From the NCBI GenBank assembly GCA_026874595.1, contig CM049320.1:6699464-6763463 (forward strand): 64,000 nucleotides of DNA, in the 5' to 3' direction. A program made the translations under genes and the position numbers. Source of the DNA: Sipunculus nudus. Taxonomy: Eukaryota > Annelida > Sipuncula > Golfingiida > Sipunculidae. The notes beneath the pieces were generated by a model, which was not told where the DNA came from, did not search any database, and worked only from the letters and a program-made list of their open reading frames with translations. This document shows positions 47,897 through 62,100 of the stretch, piece by piece. Numbering within the stretch: the first letter of the stretch is position 1; each line of letters begins with the position of its first letter.

Positions 47897-50800
47897 ACTG
47901 TACTTTTAACCGATTTTCATCCTGCTGTGGTCAGATACAGTCTAGTTAGGAGGACACATGAACAAATAAATTCATGGTTAGGTCCAACAGAGGAATGATA
48001 GCAAAATACAAGTAGCGCTGACAAGTACAATGCTGATGAAAAGTCTGTGTTAAAAGATTATGAGAGACCTCTAGCCGTCAATGGTTCAATTTTACACTTC
48101 AAGTAGTCACAGTTGTCGGCGGAAACTAATGACGTATCCTCCTGTCGCCACGGTAACCGCAGGCACTTGTTGATACAGAAAGGGCACCTTGATAGTCACA
48201 GGAACCGTCTCTCAAACATGTTTTCAGAAGTCACTTAGACGTAGTCACTTAGATTTAGAAACATCCTGAGGTTACATTTTGGGGAATGATTTGAATTATC
48301 CAGTTTTGTTCACATGGATTAATAAATGACCCTTGGTCTATGTGTGTTTCTGATGAAATGATACAAAAAAAGAAAGAGTTCCATTAAACAGAGTTCCATC
48401 CATACGAGTATAGAAAACTTCTTCTTACTCAACCTTTAATACTTTACAAATGTCTGCCTTGTGTATAAAATGTATGCACAAAAGAGCTGGAATTATATAA
48501 ATGATTTTTTTGACCAGACTTGTCTTTTTTCATTTATTTGACAGTTAATTTAAGTTTGTGTATATTTCTAAGGAGAACATTCCTAGTTCATTCATTTAGG
48601 AGAAATGTGGATAAATGTGTGTTGTGAAGCAATAAACATACAAACATATTTGCACAATAAAAAACATTTTAAATACACAGTATAATCAATACTTATGGTT
48701 TGTGGAGTAATTATGAGACCAGGCTTCAAATTTGGTGAGCGTAAAAGAAGTATCAATCAACATCGAATTTATAATGGTGTTTATAAAGGCAATCGGGGCT
48801 CTATAACGACACAATGATAACGAGTTCATTGCCGTGCGACTTAATAATAAATATATGTGCATGTCGTTTTCATTGTCGATCCAACAAAGCCAATACGCCT
48901 AGGAAAAGATCAGTTTGCTCAGGAAGTACAAGGTTCTCCTCTTAATTCTTATTGCATTATCAATTGCCTAGGTAAAGGGTGATAACATGCTCGGCATATT
49001 GATAAATGATAAAATTGAAAAAAAGGAACACCATCGTGATCCGGTTTTCTGAAAGTTTGAATAAATTCGTATCTTAGGGACATCTGATTACAGAAACAGT
49101 GCAAACAAAGAATAATTTACTGATTTCAGACCAAATGGCCTTTAAAACAGTCTTGTAACATTTTGCCACCAATTGGCAATTCAACCTGTCATTTGCGGTC
49201 ATCATAGAGTGACATAATCATAATCAGCTAAATATATCGTTTCACAGGCTGTTCATTCTGATCATATTCACTCGTTTGAGGTTAATGTGTGTGTGTGTGG
49301 GGGGGGGGGGGTATCAGTGATGTAAAAATCGAGTCATCTTTTAAAAAACTCGAGAAATCTGACCGAGTTCATCCCCAGTCCAATTGAACGTCTGTTACAT
49401 ACTATAAAAACTGAAAAAAACTGATAAAAATGTGCAAACTTCTCACAGGATATTGGAATGTTACAACACTATATATTCACCAAGCTTTAACTCATTTCAG
49501 CGGGAGCTTAATATAATTAACTATTACGATAAAAATCAATGTGCTACCTGACTGAAAAATGTACATGAAAAACTGAAATTTCGATTTGCATTTTAAAGAT
49601 AATTGTATTTGGACTCCGGTTCCAACTGACTCGGGCTCTAAGGAGGTAGACTTGGACACAAACCTCAATGACTCGGACTTGGACTTGCACTCGGACTCGG
49701 GTGGTCTAGAGTCGACTTCATCACTGCTTCGTGTTTTCACTACCAACAGCATTTCCGTATTTGCACAATCAATCACTTTCGGTTTAATGCTTTTTCTTTT
49801 TTTGAACATAGATACATGTACTCTTTTTACTAACAGCTTTTTATAAACCAAGCTGATGCCTTCGTCACACGGAACCTTTCGCAAGAGGAATTACCAAATG
49901 TTTACTAATATACCAGAAAACACGTTAATTCTCCGAAAAACTCAGGTGATTAGCTGGGTTTAAGGAATTTGTGTGTGTATTGAGAAGAGGGGGTCAAATA
50001 CTTGCTTCTGATGCGATTGCAAATGCAAACGGCGGAAAACTAATGCTTGTAAAACTTCCAATTATATTGTTCAGATATTACATCCATACCAAACAAAGAA
50101 CAACGAAAAGATTGATACATGAAATTTTGAATTTTTTCCATGATCTTTTATTAATGCTGTCGAATGTAAATCAAACTGTAAGCACTCCAATAAACAACTA
50201 GTCAAATCGAAAAGGGCTATCCATACAGGGATACAATCCAACTGTTAGGTTATTTCGGTCCAACAAAAGTATAATATAAACGTCTATGGAGTTAAAAAAA
50301 TCCCCTTTGAAATCATAAAATGTTCACTGCGACATATATCAGAGCTATGTGCCCTGTAAGAACCCCACCCCAAACAAAAACCTAGTATCTTGATAATCAA
50401 TGCATGGGATACAATAATCTTGCATTGAATATTGACCATGACTAGATCTGTCAGTTTCATGAAATCGGAGGCGCCATCTGTGATTTTTTTAACTTTGCGA
50501 ATCTCTTTCTGCTTTTGAGACTATCAAATGACAGCAATAATGTCAGTTTTCGAGCTTTGGCTTCATCTTGTGTTCCAAAATCTGGTTAGTTTATATATCA
50601 TAAGCAGGTGCCCGTAAGTAAACCTACTGTTCGTCTGTCTCTTCGTCTAACCATCTGTCCGTCCATCCGCCCGTCAACAAATTTGTTTACCCGAATAATA
50701 ACTCCAGGATCACCTAACAATGGAGGAAAACCTTATTCCTAACCTGCAAATGTTCTAGTGCTCTCATGATGCCTAAAATGGGTGGATAGATTCTTATGAA

Positions 50801-50947
50801 AATCAGGACAGTGCAAGTTCTTTTAAGTCCCAAGTCAATGGGTGCAGGTCACAGGACAAATTTCAAGTATGGAATTGATTTCATTTGGTGAATCTAATAT
50901 GCGAAATTGAAGCGAAATTATAGCCATGTAATCCCATTGGGGCCTTC
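47897..50947. other. Between copies C and B; no exons 3-5 of copy C found
   Basis: I looked specifically for plus-strand KYENFAK, FVFW and VKVF equivalents and saw none. 49613-49735 has degenerate ACTCGG hexamers that create an acidic/Ser-rich open frame on the minus strand. A G12 run lies near 49299-49310. Confidence 0.55.
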
Positions 50948-51079
50948 TCATTGTTTGCCGAAGACCTTGACATTCTTAACTGTGGCATGTATATTTTCCC
51001 CATTCTTCCTCAGCATAGGCAACGTGAAGGAAAGAGCGTCAAGCTGATCGGCGCTGTCCATCACGAAGAACGCTTGTAC
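50948..51079 (-). CDS. Copy B exon 5 (terminal coding exon)
   Basis: TTTTCAG acceptor, 132 nt to TGA. Contains VQAFFVMDSADQLD and VKNVKVFGKQ. Confidence 0.8.
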   Translation of the reverse strand, partial: VQAFFVMDSADQLDALSFTLPMLRKNGENIHATVKNVKVFGKQ

Positions 51080-54000
51080 CTGAAAAATATATAATAGTGT
51101 TATTGAGTTGGTTGTAATTACCTTTGTACATCAGATATGTGTAGTTAGCGGTTGAACGCGAATTGGAAGGTTGACGTCTCAGGTTGTCCCTCCACCTGTT
51201 TTGTCGCGATTATTTTTTATTGAGCGTTTTGACGCAATGGTTAGAGCAATGGATTAAGTGACTGCAACGCTCTGCGTTCGAATCCCGATCAGACCAATTT
51301 CCTCGCTAAGACTCCTGACAAAAAGTAGTGACCGAGTACTGGTCATGCACAGCTAGCAGGCTAAATGTAAAATGGATAACTCTATTGAGTCTATGGAGGC
51401 GTGGGTTAGGGTATATTCTCCTCAGGGAGCTGAGAAGATAAAAAAAAGGAAGAGGTACTTGACCAGGAAGCAAAAGTGTGAAGTTGGATGACTCTCAGGT
51501 AGTGATTTAAGATAATAATCGTTTTTCTCATCAAAGAGTAGAAGTTTAATTGTCTCCACTCGTATGTATGTTTATCCGTTTCTTTACAAAATGTCTGACG
51601 CAATCATGAACGGAATCTCGTGATATTTTCACGGTATTTAGGGAATATGCCAACGAAGAATCGATTGGATTTTGGTATGTATCCGGCACATGATAACCTT
51701 TCAGCAACGTCATCAAGGAATATTCTTTAAGGTAACTTAACAAAATATATGTACCTCTGTAGGATTCCATTCCGGTTTTGGACTACGTGACAAGGTAGTA
51801 TCACATGCTTTCGCTCATTCTTTATCCGGGTCTTAACCAGGCCCGGAGACTACTGCACCTACGGGCCCTTTGTGCTTATTTGTCACCGCTGCTGTGTCAT
51901 ACCACCGATGATCCCCCGAAAGGCGCACTTGTTTGTAAGTGAAACACGGCCATTGGGCACGGCCTTCTCATTAAGCCTGCAGAGTGCTCACCCTGGGTGG
52001 GGGCCGACCGTGAAAAACTCAGATTCGAACTCACGATCTCCTGGCTTTGAGTCCTGTACTCTACCCCTGAGCCATAGAAGCCGCTTGCCATCAAGAAATA
52101 TATATATAAAAAAGAAAGTGACATTTTCACAAATGAACCTGGTAATATGGGTCGTATAAGTGAATGCTTAGTCGATGGCAAGAGATTCATTTGCTTCCTC
52201 CCTGTCACGATGCCTGTCACCGGAATGGAATTCTGCTGATGTACATAGTACCTAGATAAGCCAGCATTAAAAATGGATGCGGTTACCTCCATCAAAGATG
52301 AAAAAAATGTTCATATGAAAAGGGTAAAGATTTGATTCAGAGACCGCTATTTAGATCATTTGGTTTCCAGACTGCTGTAGTTAGTGTTAGAAACAATAAC
52401 ACCATTTAAATCACTCACATTTAAAGAGGCAGAGAGAGAACGCTTGATACGCGCGGTATGCATCATTGCAATGATATTGGCTATGATTTTTATCCCCGTG
52501 CTCTGCTAATTCTTCATCCTGTTTGAGACCAAGTTAATCTTAATAAAGATCTGTAATTAAAGTGATTTTGTAATAGAAGTGATTCAAATACAGCTTTTAT
52601 ATATGTTTCACCGTTGCATTGGCCCTATTCACTATATGTAATTTTGATGCAAGTGTAACCGTGGACATTTAAGTTAATGGTGATAATAAGAGAAATAATT
52701 ATTTTGAAGCAAAAGAGGGAAATGATAAGTATCAGAGTTCAAGAAAAAATATATACATAATCATCCCCGGTATCAAGCGTGTAGGGCCAGAAAATTTTAT
52801 TGCGAAAAGTTTATTTGGGTCCTATTCGGGAGGGCGTATGTGCGTGTCATACATTAAATGAACCGTCCTCTGATAAAACAAGAGGTGGATAATTTCCTCT
52901 TTCTCTTAAATAATTTTTACATTTTCTGTATTCTGATCGAAATGAAAACGTTTTTCCCACATTGAACCAATCATTGTATAAAAGAGCAGTGCAACCAGAA
53001 ATAGAATTGATTGCCTCTCAGACTGTTTGATGTAAGCTGTCTATTCCTACCTCTCGCTGGAAGACACCTTTATACACCACGAGCCCAAAGTTTCCTTCTT
53101 GCCTCGATCCCAGGGCCGCCATTGCTTCATCTTTCCATAGAGCAAGTAGTTCTTCTGTTGTTTTACCTGATATGTAAAAGAAATGAAAATATACTTTCTG
53201 CAATTTATTAATGGTGAATTTACAATCGCGTATATAGTTTCTGATAAATACAGAGTAAACATGACCGCGGTATTTATTTCAAAATTAATTTATTTCAGTT
53301 ACATCTATTATTAACAACTGCATATAGATATTACAGTAAAGGTCTGAAATTCTTTCTAAATATAAATTGATGGCAGTTTTCTTAAGAATCCACCTGTTTT
53401 AAGCTAGAAAGATTGCCTCTTCAGTGTTGCTGTTCGATCCCTGATTTAAGGATCCAGCGTGTTCCGGCGTGGTGACAAGATGACGGTGCAATTCGTTTGA
53501 AGATTGAAGTCGACTTTTGGAAGATTGTTCGGTTTTCTGACATTTATATTAATTTTTCATTAAACAAGACAACGATGGCTGTGTACACACGCAGGCTGTA
53601 CTTCTACTCAGTTGTATGTTAAATAGTAAGGTTACGGGGGTACTACATATCACATTTTACATATACATAAATGCGTACAACATATACGAACAACTGAATT
53701 ACGTGTAGCTTATAAATAAAAAAAGTAACCTTCATCCTATTTATTTTTTGTTACTTTGGAAATATTTTCTCCGATTGCATGTTAAATAAGGAGAATTCTG
53801 AAATTCTACATGGTGACAACCCATCCAACGCCTCTGTAATTTCCTTTTCTGGACCTCTAACATGACAAGTCTTACGTCACTCACACGATTTTCACCAATG
53901 ACCATCCGTGGTTATCGTTCTTATTAATTGGTAAGCTGTGGCGACCAGGGGAAAATCCACGGCTATATCCGTGTTCATCTTCAGCCCTACGCTCCCGAGG

Positions 54001-55340
54001 CAGCATAAATCTTGCGCTTCTAAAAAAGCTACCGATTTCCCCGTTGGCTGCTTTGACAGTTGATGATGCACTTTAACACCAGCTCGCCTGTCTGCTGAAA
54101 AGAAAATCTGCTAATGTGTCTAGCAGCCAACCAAATGCCAGTCAACAATCACTCGACAGACATCAGACTCGACCCATAAACAACGTGGTTGGCCATTCTC
54201 TCTGAGCCTGTGGCCTGTTCAAACGGTTGCCGGGGCGATGAGCTGTCACTCAAAACGAAATGTACAACATTAGCATAGTGTATTCCTCGTTTGGCTGGTA
54301 AACCGTTTTGTCTTCCAGCACAGAGTCTCATCTGATTGTACCAAAATACAGTACTCCCCTCTGGTGTAGAGATTCAGGATACGAGGTCATAACAAACTGT
54401 CACAGCGCTTACGGTATGGGTAGTAGGCCTATAGGTAAAGCGCTGTGTAAAGGGCGTACTTCAGTACACCATGAGCCAGTCCAGAGAACGATAGCGATAC
54501 TATTGTCACTTGGCCTCACGAAAACTGCTTATTGATTAACCATTCAATACATGAGTATGTTGGTTGCTGTAGTCTGTCCTGACCGAACTCCGTCAATTAA
54601 GTTTGGATGTGTAGGGTCGCGGGACCTTAGCTAGACATAGCTAAAGTCTTCGCGATCGTGAGAATCTGTAGTATTACCGTGAATGGCCCACTTAAGAAAT
54701 TCCCAACCGTCACAAACCGCATTTGCTCCGCCACCATCCTAAATGTGGTCCAATTGAATCCCTTGTATGCGTTCATCTTTTAGGACTGAAACAGCATCAA
54801 AGCCATGTCGATGCCTTCGAGGACGGATGCAATCAATCCAAATTAGCACTTTCGCTTTAATACTCAAACATGAGAACTTTTCCTAATACCATGACTCCAT
54901 TAAAAAGTACCTTTCCCTCCGTACCCTGATGTTTGACGTTGTTACTTCAGGAACGTAGCAAGATATTTTACCAAAGAGATTGACTTAATATGAATTATAG
55001 CATTAAATCATGCATCGTATACTGAATTTAAACCAAACAAAATAAACAAAATTAAAAAAAAATAAATTCAAAACTTACCAGTGTAATTCACTGTAGCATG
55101 CAACCAAAACACAAAGTCCTTTTCCGTGACCTGAAGCTCTGGTGTGTCGCCATATACACTTGTGTCTACTTCTAAAACACCCTTTGCAAAGTTTTCATAT
55201 TTGTACATAGGGGTACAGGTGACTTCAAGGTAGCCTGTTATGGAAGGGTTGAGCATTCTGAGAGCCGAGTCTGGACTGTTTACCACTGAGAAACGACACA
55301 CATGAAAAATTTAGAAAATAATGAATATTTAATATATATA

Positions 55341-55380
<40 letters not shown>

Positions 55381-55704
55381 CACAACAGTAATGTTTTTGT
55401 AGGTGAGGATGGTTAGACGATCATAAGTACCGAGAAGAGGAATGGTAATTCAACCTAACGGGGTCAGGAGGATGCTAGGCATTAATATTAACATTTAAAT
55501 GAAAGTATGAGGAACACAAACTGATGCGTGGGTCAAATTTGTTTGATACATAAAATGGAAAATAACTCTAACTTACAGAACCCCTCGGGAAGACAATGGA
55601 ATTATGGTTTAACAATCCAATCCTCTTGTGGTTTTCTACGTGCAAGCTAGATCTTATCTTGCTGTGGTGAATGTCAACCAAGTTATTGCTGCTTAGGTGC
55701 TGCA

Positions 55705-55737
<33 letters not shown>

Positions 55738-56092
55738 GCAGCTGGTTCTCACTCGCCGGCTGGCTTGTTGAGAAAATATACACAGTGAGGAAGCCTGCAT
55801 GTCAGCTTACAGCGTATGCCAACACAACATGGTACCGCCACATGCATTAAATACTGATCAGCATTTCAATACACTGTACACTGCTCCTGTGATTATGCCG
55901 TATTTACCCCTTAAAGCTTTACCATAATATAATGGAAGTATTTTGGTCCTCTTTTCCCTTTAAGTTTACCATCGATAATTTGAACAAGAAAGAATTCAAC
56001 AACAGGAATGTACATCTCGTTGCCTAAATAATGGATAAAATGTATACCATTAAATGACATTTGACATACAGCAGAGCAAATTATGCTATAAC

Positions 56093-56124
<32 letters not shown>

Positions 56125-59100
56125 AATATGGCTCTCCTACCAATTAATAAGGAAGAAGTCTGATGATCATGGCGTCACAAGGTCAAAGCTCAAGGCCACA
56201 GGGGTCATCTGCCCAAACATTTGTTTCTAGGTAATAATATCATTTATGAATGGCATATAAGCTTTAAACTTTACCTATACATGGCCCAACATTATTATAT
56301 GAACTGTGCACGTTTTAGTCTTCGGATTAAAGTTAAAGGTCAAAGAGCCCACTTCTGTGTTGGTATGACCTATAACTTATGTAAGAACCATATTGATTTT
56401 CGGGTCATGAGGTCAGAGGTGAAGGTCATATGACCCACAAAGATTGTTAATGCATTTTAAGTCTTTTCATTACAAACCTTCTATCTTCCACACGTGGGTC
56501 TCCTGTCAATTATTTTCAAACACAAGGTAAAAGGTCAAGGACACAGGACCATTACACGTAATTATAACCAGACTTACAGTAAAATATATCAGATGTAATT
56601 ATGCCTCTATTGCTAGTGATGCTCCACCTCTATATATTTATAAACAACTGTCACTGATTCAAACTTAAACATATTTCTTTGTTGTTTAAATATTGATTGG
56701 AATCCGTTGTTTCTCTCTCAGCATGTAATTAGATTTATTATATTTACGTTTATTATATTTTTTTCAAGCTTCAATCAGTCCCTATTTGATGTCTATGGGC
56801 CTTTTCCGCAACTAGTAAATGTATACATAACACATGACGGCGCCGCAGCTGGAATATACATACCGGATTTTCAATGTTAGTATGATACCTTTAATTTTTG
56901 GAAGATTAATCCTGTAAATAAAGATGTTTAAAAAAAAGGCGGGTGATCATTCTTGTGAAGTAGATAATTCTCTGGAATTCGGACTTGTGAAAAAAATTGT
57001 CTTGGCCGTGGAATACATCTTGTTCTTTTATTTCTGGTATATCGCCCATTCTCAATGTGTTTATATTTTCTGAGCCATTTTAGTACTGGAAACGAGTGTC
57101 TGTGGTTTGAAGTGCCTGTAATGTGTTTTAGTGCACGCTCCGGCGGCAGTGCTGGGATAGGTTTGTGTGGAGCGTGAGCGATGCATGGTGTGTCTGGCAG
57201 AAGCTGATACATTACAAAAGTTTTTTTTTTACAGTACAAGCGTGTCGAACACAGTTTCCCCAGTAACGAATCGCATACAGTATTCGATACACTTGGCTTT
57301 CATACAGGACAAAAAAAAAATTTACTTCTGATAATAAAATCTGTATGCGCAAAAACTTTCTTCCTAATGTGTGTTAAATGCGGAAACTATTCAAGACGAA
57401 CACATTGGATGCTTGTTCACACTGCGTTGATGAATTAATGAATTCTGTTTCGATGTGGTTTCAACATGCGGATCAAAACGCAAATGAATAAGGGTGTGGT
57501 GTGAATAGAAAGTGGATTTGGGGGCAATAAAACGGTATATCGATACGATTCTTGCTTTAACTCCAGTTTGCATAAATGCTATTTTATTTCCTCTCTCATT
57601 GTATAAATTTTTTCTATCAAATTTACAAATATGTTCGTACATAAGATCTATTTCTGTTTATGATCAGCGTTAAGAGAAAAATAGAATTTCTAACCTGCCA
57701 CCAATCGATTTTCTCCGACCACCTGCAACAAATAAACACAACATAAACGGTTTTGTCTGTCTGTAACAAAGAATTAATAAACGGAGTGAAGGTTATTAAG
57801 CCATCACAAAGACTTTTCATCCCAACGTCCGGACGCACTGCCCAATGACGGAGGCGTATAAGTTTTATTCAAATATGTGTGGAGTTTTAATATCCTTTTT
57901 TGGGTGGAGGTAACCCTCCCAATTTTTGCGGTTTTTTAATTCCGTGAGGGTGGTCATTGAGAAAAGCCGAACTGTCTTCGGACTGCGTCTTCGCTCGGCG
58001 ATCTGGAAATGTTCACAACACATGCGTTATACATAATTAACCTCCACGCCAGGATTAAGTTCTATTGTGCATATGAATAACCCCTGCTGTCAATGACAAA
58101 GCTAAGCATGTTTGGGCTAACATTTGACCAAGCAACTGACCCACTTGCATGGTTAATAAATGGGAGAAAACATGTGCCTTTCAATCCCTCGGCCCTCATT
58201 TCTTATGTCAGCATGCCATACTGAGTAATCCTCTAATTCATCCAGGTAATCGTTTTGCATAATGTTAAAATGACCACAACAATTGTCGCTGCAGTCTCAC
58301 CTTGCATTAACATCTTCAACGATTCTGTAAACAGATGTATCACGTTAACTATCCCAGAAAGCAAGTTTATAAGTTACTGTTCATATTTACAATACCGCCT
58401 TATGGATATTAAACAGCAAAATATATCCACAGGTTTATCATATATTAAATATATATTCACAGAAAAATACCTGCTATTGGATATAATTGGCACGGATGTT
58501 GTCAATGCAGACTTTATATTAGCTCCACTTAATTTTGTAATACACGCTTCCCAGGCAAAAAAATTCGATTGATGCGCGATATCGGTGACGTGGCGGTGTT
58601 AATGTATACAACAAAACCACGTGCTAACAGGTTTAAGAACGTGTATGGTAAATGGGTGTTATGCAGGGATGACATTCTTGTCCAGGTGGTTCGCCATGTT
58701 TGTTTACAGTGATTGCACTGTTGCAGCAATTTAGGTCATTGTCAGTCAAGGCCACTGAAGTAGCGTGCTAGGTGAAGAACCAATTGCAGGAGCCTATCAT
58801 TTCCATAAATATAGCTTGACCCTGTGCGGAGGTAAGTGACACAATGTCAACAAGGACATAACCCGGACGATAACCAGTGAGAAACAAGGCTCCGTTACGC
58901 TGGCCTTCAATCAAGATTACATGAATTGACTCCGTTTACTTACCTTCGTGATTTTTCATTTGAAAAACATAATTGATAGTTCGTATAAAATACATTATTC
59001 CTTATGAAGAGTTTTATTAAAACCTTAAATACACCATTTAGTGAAAAAAACGCCCACATAATTCATAATGTTCAGTTTCTTTTACATCTACCTTCTACCT

Positions 59101-62100
59101 ACTGACAACAGGTGTCGACTGAAGTGTCAGATCACCGCACACCGCCTAAATGAATGGTAGACCTACTAACCAGGTATGCATATCCCGTTTCTTTCTTCAA
59201 GAACTGCTTCCTTGCCTTAAAACATACATTAAATTCATATTTCCTTTCTTCCATGAATCTATCTATATTTTATACGTCGATCAATAATATATAACCATTG
59301 TAAAATCTTCGAAATCTGAATGCTCTCGCGTCTCATTCCTGTTCGCTGCTGTAAACATCATTCCTTACCAGTTCTTCAAGGTAAACATATAATGTGTGAA
59401 TTGCTTACCACAGACACGGCGTCACAAAATAAAGGTAAAAAGTACAATTATAATTTATTGAGACAGTATTCCGCTGAAAATCCACATTTATTTTAACATC
59501 TAGACTAAAAACATGAATTTCCGAACTTTCAGGAGTTGTATTGAATTTCCGGAATGTTATTAGTCAATTTCTTCTACAAAAGAAGTATATCGGCGTTCCC
59601 CCAGGTATCGAATTTGATATCGCCGTTGTGAATATGCCCCCATAATTTACATTCATAAAAAAAAAACCTAAAAATGGACGATCGCCACGTGTTGGCGCTC
59701 ACTAATCGTTCGTTTCACTCCTACCTGCGCCTGAGGGCTGGTGTCAGATGAAAAAGCAAATATTGGTAAACATATACCCGAATTGGTAACCACGGTTACA
59801 GTGACGACAAGTCGTGTAATTTGTTATTTCAACTCATTTGCATTGCCCGAGACGACACTTTACCGAATATTGTCGACAAGCTACAAGCTGCAAAATAATG
59901 AGGCCTTACAGAAAATGTAAATTATCAAGGTGTAGGACAATTTTGAACGGTCTCGTATCAGTTAAGGTCTTATGATAGTCAAAAATTGTGAAATTGACAT
60001 TTTTGTGTAAAACCATGACCTTATAGTTGTTTCCTATATCTATCTTGTCAGAAAAACACGATAATAATATTAATTGGATATTAGCTGCATCCGTGGGAAA
60101 TCCACGGCTCTGACTGATGCTAATTTTTTTTTGTAATGAGCTAATAGGAACTAAAAGATGCATATTTTAATCCTAAGGTTTTTGCAGAAAATTTTTGTCA
60201 TGTGTTTCACTTATATGATATAAAGATTACTTCTGCTAAAAATCTCCAGGAACACCCTCCCCCAAATATCAACATAGAAAGAAAAAGTATTCTATTCCAG
60301 AAATTACGCAAAAAAAAAAAAAAATTTGGAAAGAGACGTGAGGCATATACAGGGTGTACGGATTTTTAAGTGAGATCCCACCCCCCCCCCCCCCACGGTC
60401 TTAACAGTCCAATGAAAATCCCCGAGGCGCATCCTGAAAAAGCGTCGCAGGCGTCGAGGACCTTGCAGCACAAAAGATATAGGGGGACCTGATGGGGAAA
60501 TATTAGAAATATTAATTATTCAGCTTAATAGTGCATAACCCCGCAAAATAAAACAAACTTGTCCTAGAAGAGCACACCACCGATACGTCTGCCGAACTTG
60601 GAGAGTCCAATAAATAAGGAAGCAGGTAAACCGTGGTCGAGAAACCCAACTCCGTATAAATTATATAGAAATTCAGATGTTAACCCCACGTGGAGTGCAA
60701 ACAGGACCGTCTGTTGGCTCGGCGAGAGCTAGCATCGTATCAATTGCTTATTGGTTTACCATGCACTCGCGGTGTTAGGCAAATGGTTGATTGACAGGCA
60801 TGCAGTGGGAGCGGTGTGCGGTTAGTCAGCCGGGAATGATTATTTTCTATATTACCGGCACTTGCTATTTGGCACTAATTGATATAAACACCACCCCCGG
60901 TACTCCAAACCCAGAAATAATATTGTCTATGTCGCTGCCCCGAAATAAGTTAGTGTTACGGTACCAAGAAATATGAATTTACCGATTGTTATTTCTCTTA
61001 TAATACATGGCCAAAACCAATACCGAATACATCGTTGCTTTTTCTATTATATACACTATCTTCAAACTGAACGTCATGGGTCGAAGAAAAAAGAGTAGAA
61101 CAAGCGAAGGTACAATTCACAATCGATACCTCACATACTGCCTGATCACCAAGTTCCGGTGTTATTAAAAAAATTACAGAGAGATGACCATTCCGAGTCG
61201 TCAATTGACGAAAACACAGTAACAATAAAACAGGGAGTTCAAGAATTAATAATCTACTCTCTGTGACAGTGGGGCAAACTTGCTATGTTGTTGGCTACGG
61301 CAGCTGTCTGTGCCATATGCCATGAATGGAATTTGTCGTTAGTAGAGGATGGAGACAAACGCCGAGGGTGGTGTAGCAATATGGGACTGCGTTGCACGAA
61401 GAATTTTGTTAGAGGAACGCGGCACCAACTTACACTACTAGTCGCCCGTTAACATGTTTTGCGAAGCGAACCACGCCGGAGCCTTAGCTATAAGAGCGAT
61501 CGGTAAAGGAAGAGCGACCGCAGCACGATTTAGCGCGGTTATGCACATTCCTCCTCCCCTTTTACCCAATAGCTGGTGATAAAGAGGGAGAAAGAGAGAG
61601 AGAGAGAGATGTGTTGCTGCTAGCTATGAAGTGTCTCGTGTATAATTGGGAGAGACAAGCTGTTAACTTGATCAGGGTATATGGTAGTCTTAATGAGAGT
61701 AAAAAGATTAATTTATTCCAATCAGTCACTTTACACCTGACGCCTACACCGGCGTGGCAGCCCATGACCTGATGACCAACCGTCCGACCAGTAAGCTCCG
61801 CCTACTTCAGTTTGACAGTTCTCCAGTTGTCATTTTGCCTAAAAATTTCGTCTTTTTTACATAGAAAAACTATTAAATTTTATCATTTATATTTTTAATA
61901 ACAATTCACATCGGAACATTCAGTAAAAATATACGACGGTCACTTGCGGTTATACCCCTGTTTTCCACTCAAAACGAAATTTCTCTTCCAAAGGAGTTTG
62001 TTTTGCCGTTTTCTCAAAACATTATTTAAGGAGACTTCAGAGCGATATTTCTAAAAAAACATCGAATATAGGCTTTTCAAAGTTGCATATAGGTTAATCA

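Noticed and set aside
49492..49884. 130-codon Ser/Glu-rich minus-strand open frame as a gene
   Set aside because: Driven by the ACTCGG hexamer tract; no splice or family support.
51225..51300. A second functional tRNA gene
   Set aside because: Same reason: promoter boxes without a foldable tRNA.
58255..58572. 105-codon plus-strand open frame in copy B intron 1
   Set aside because: AT-rich chance frame with no motif.
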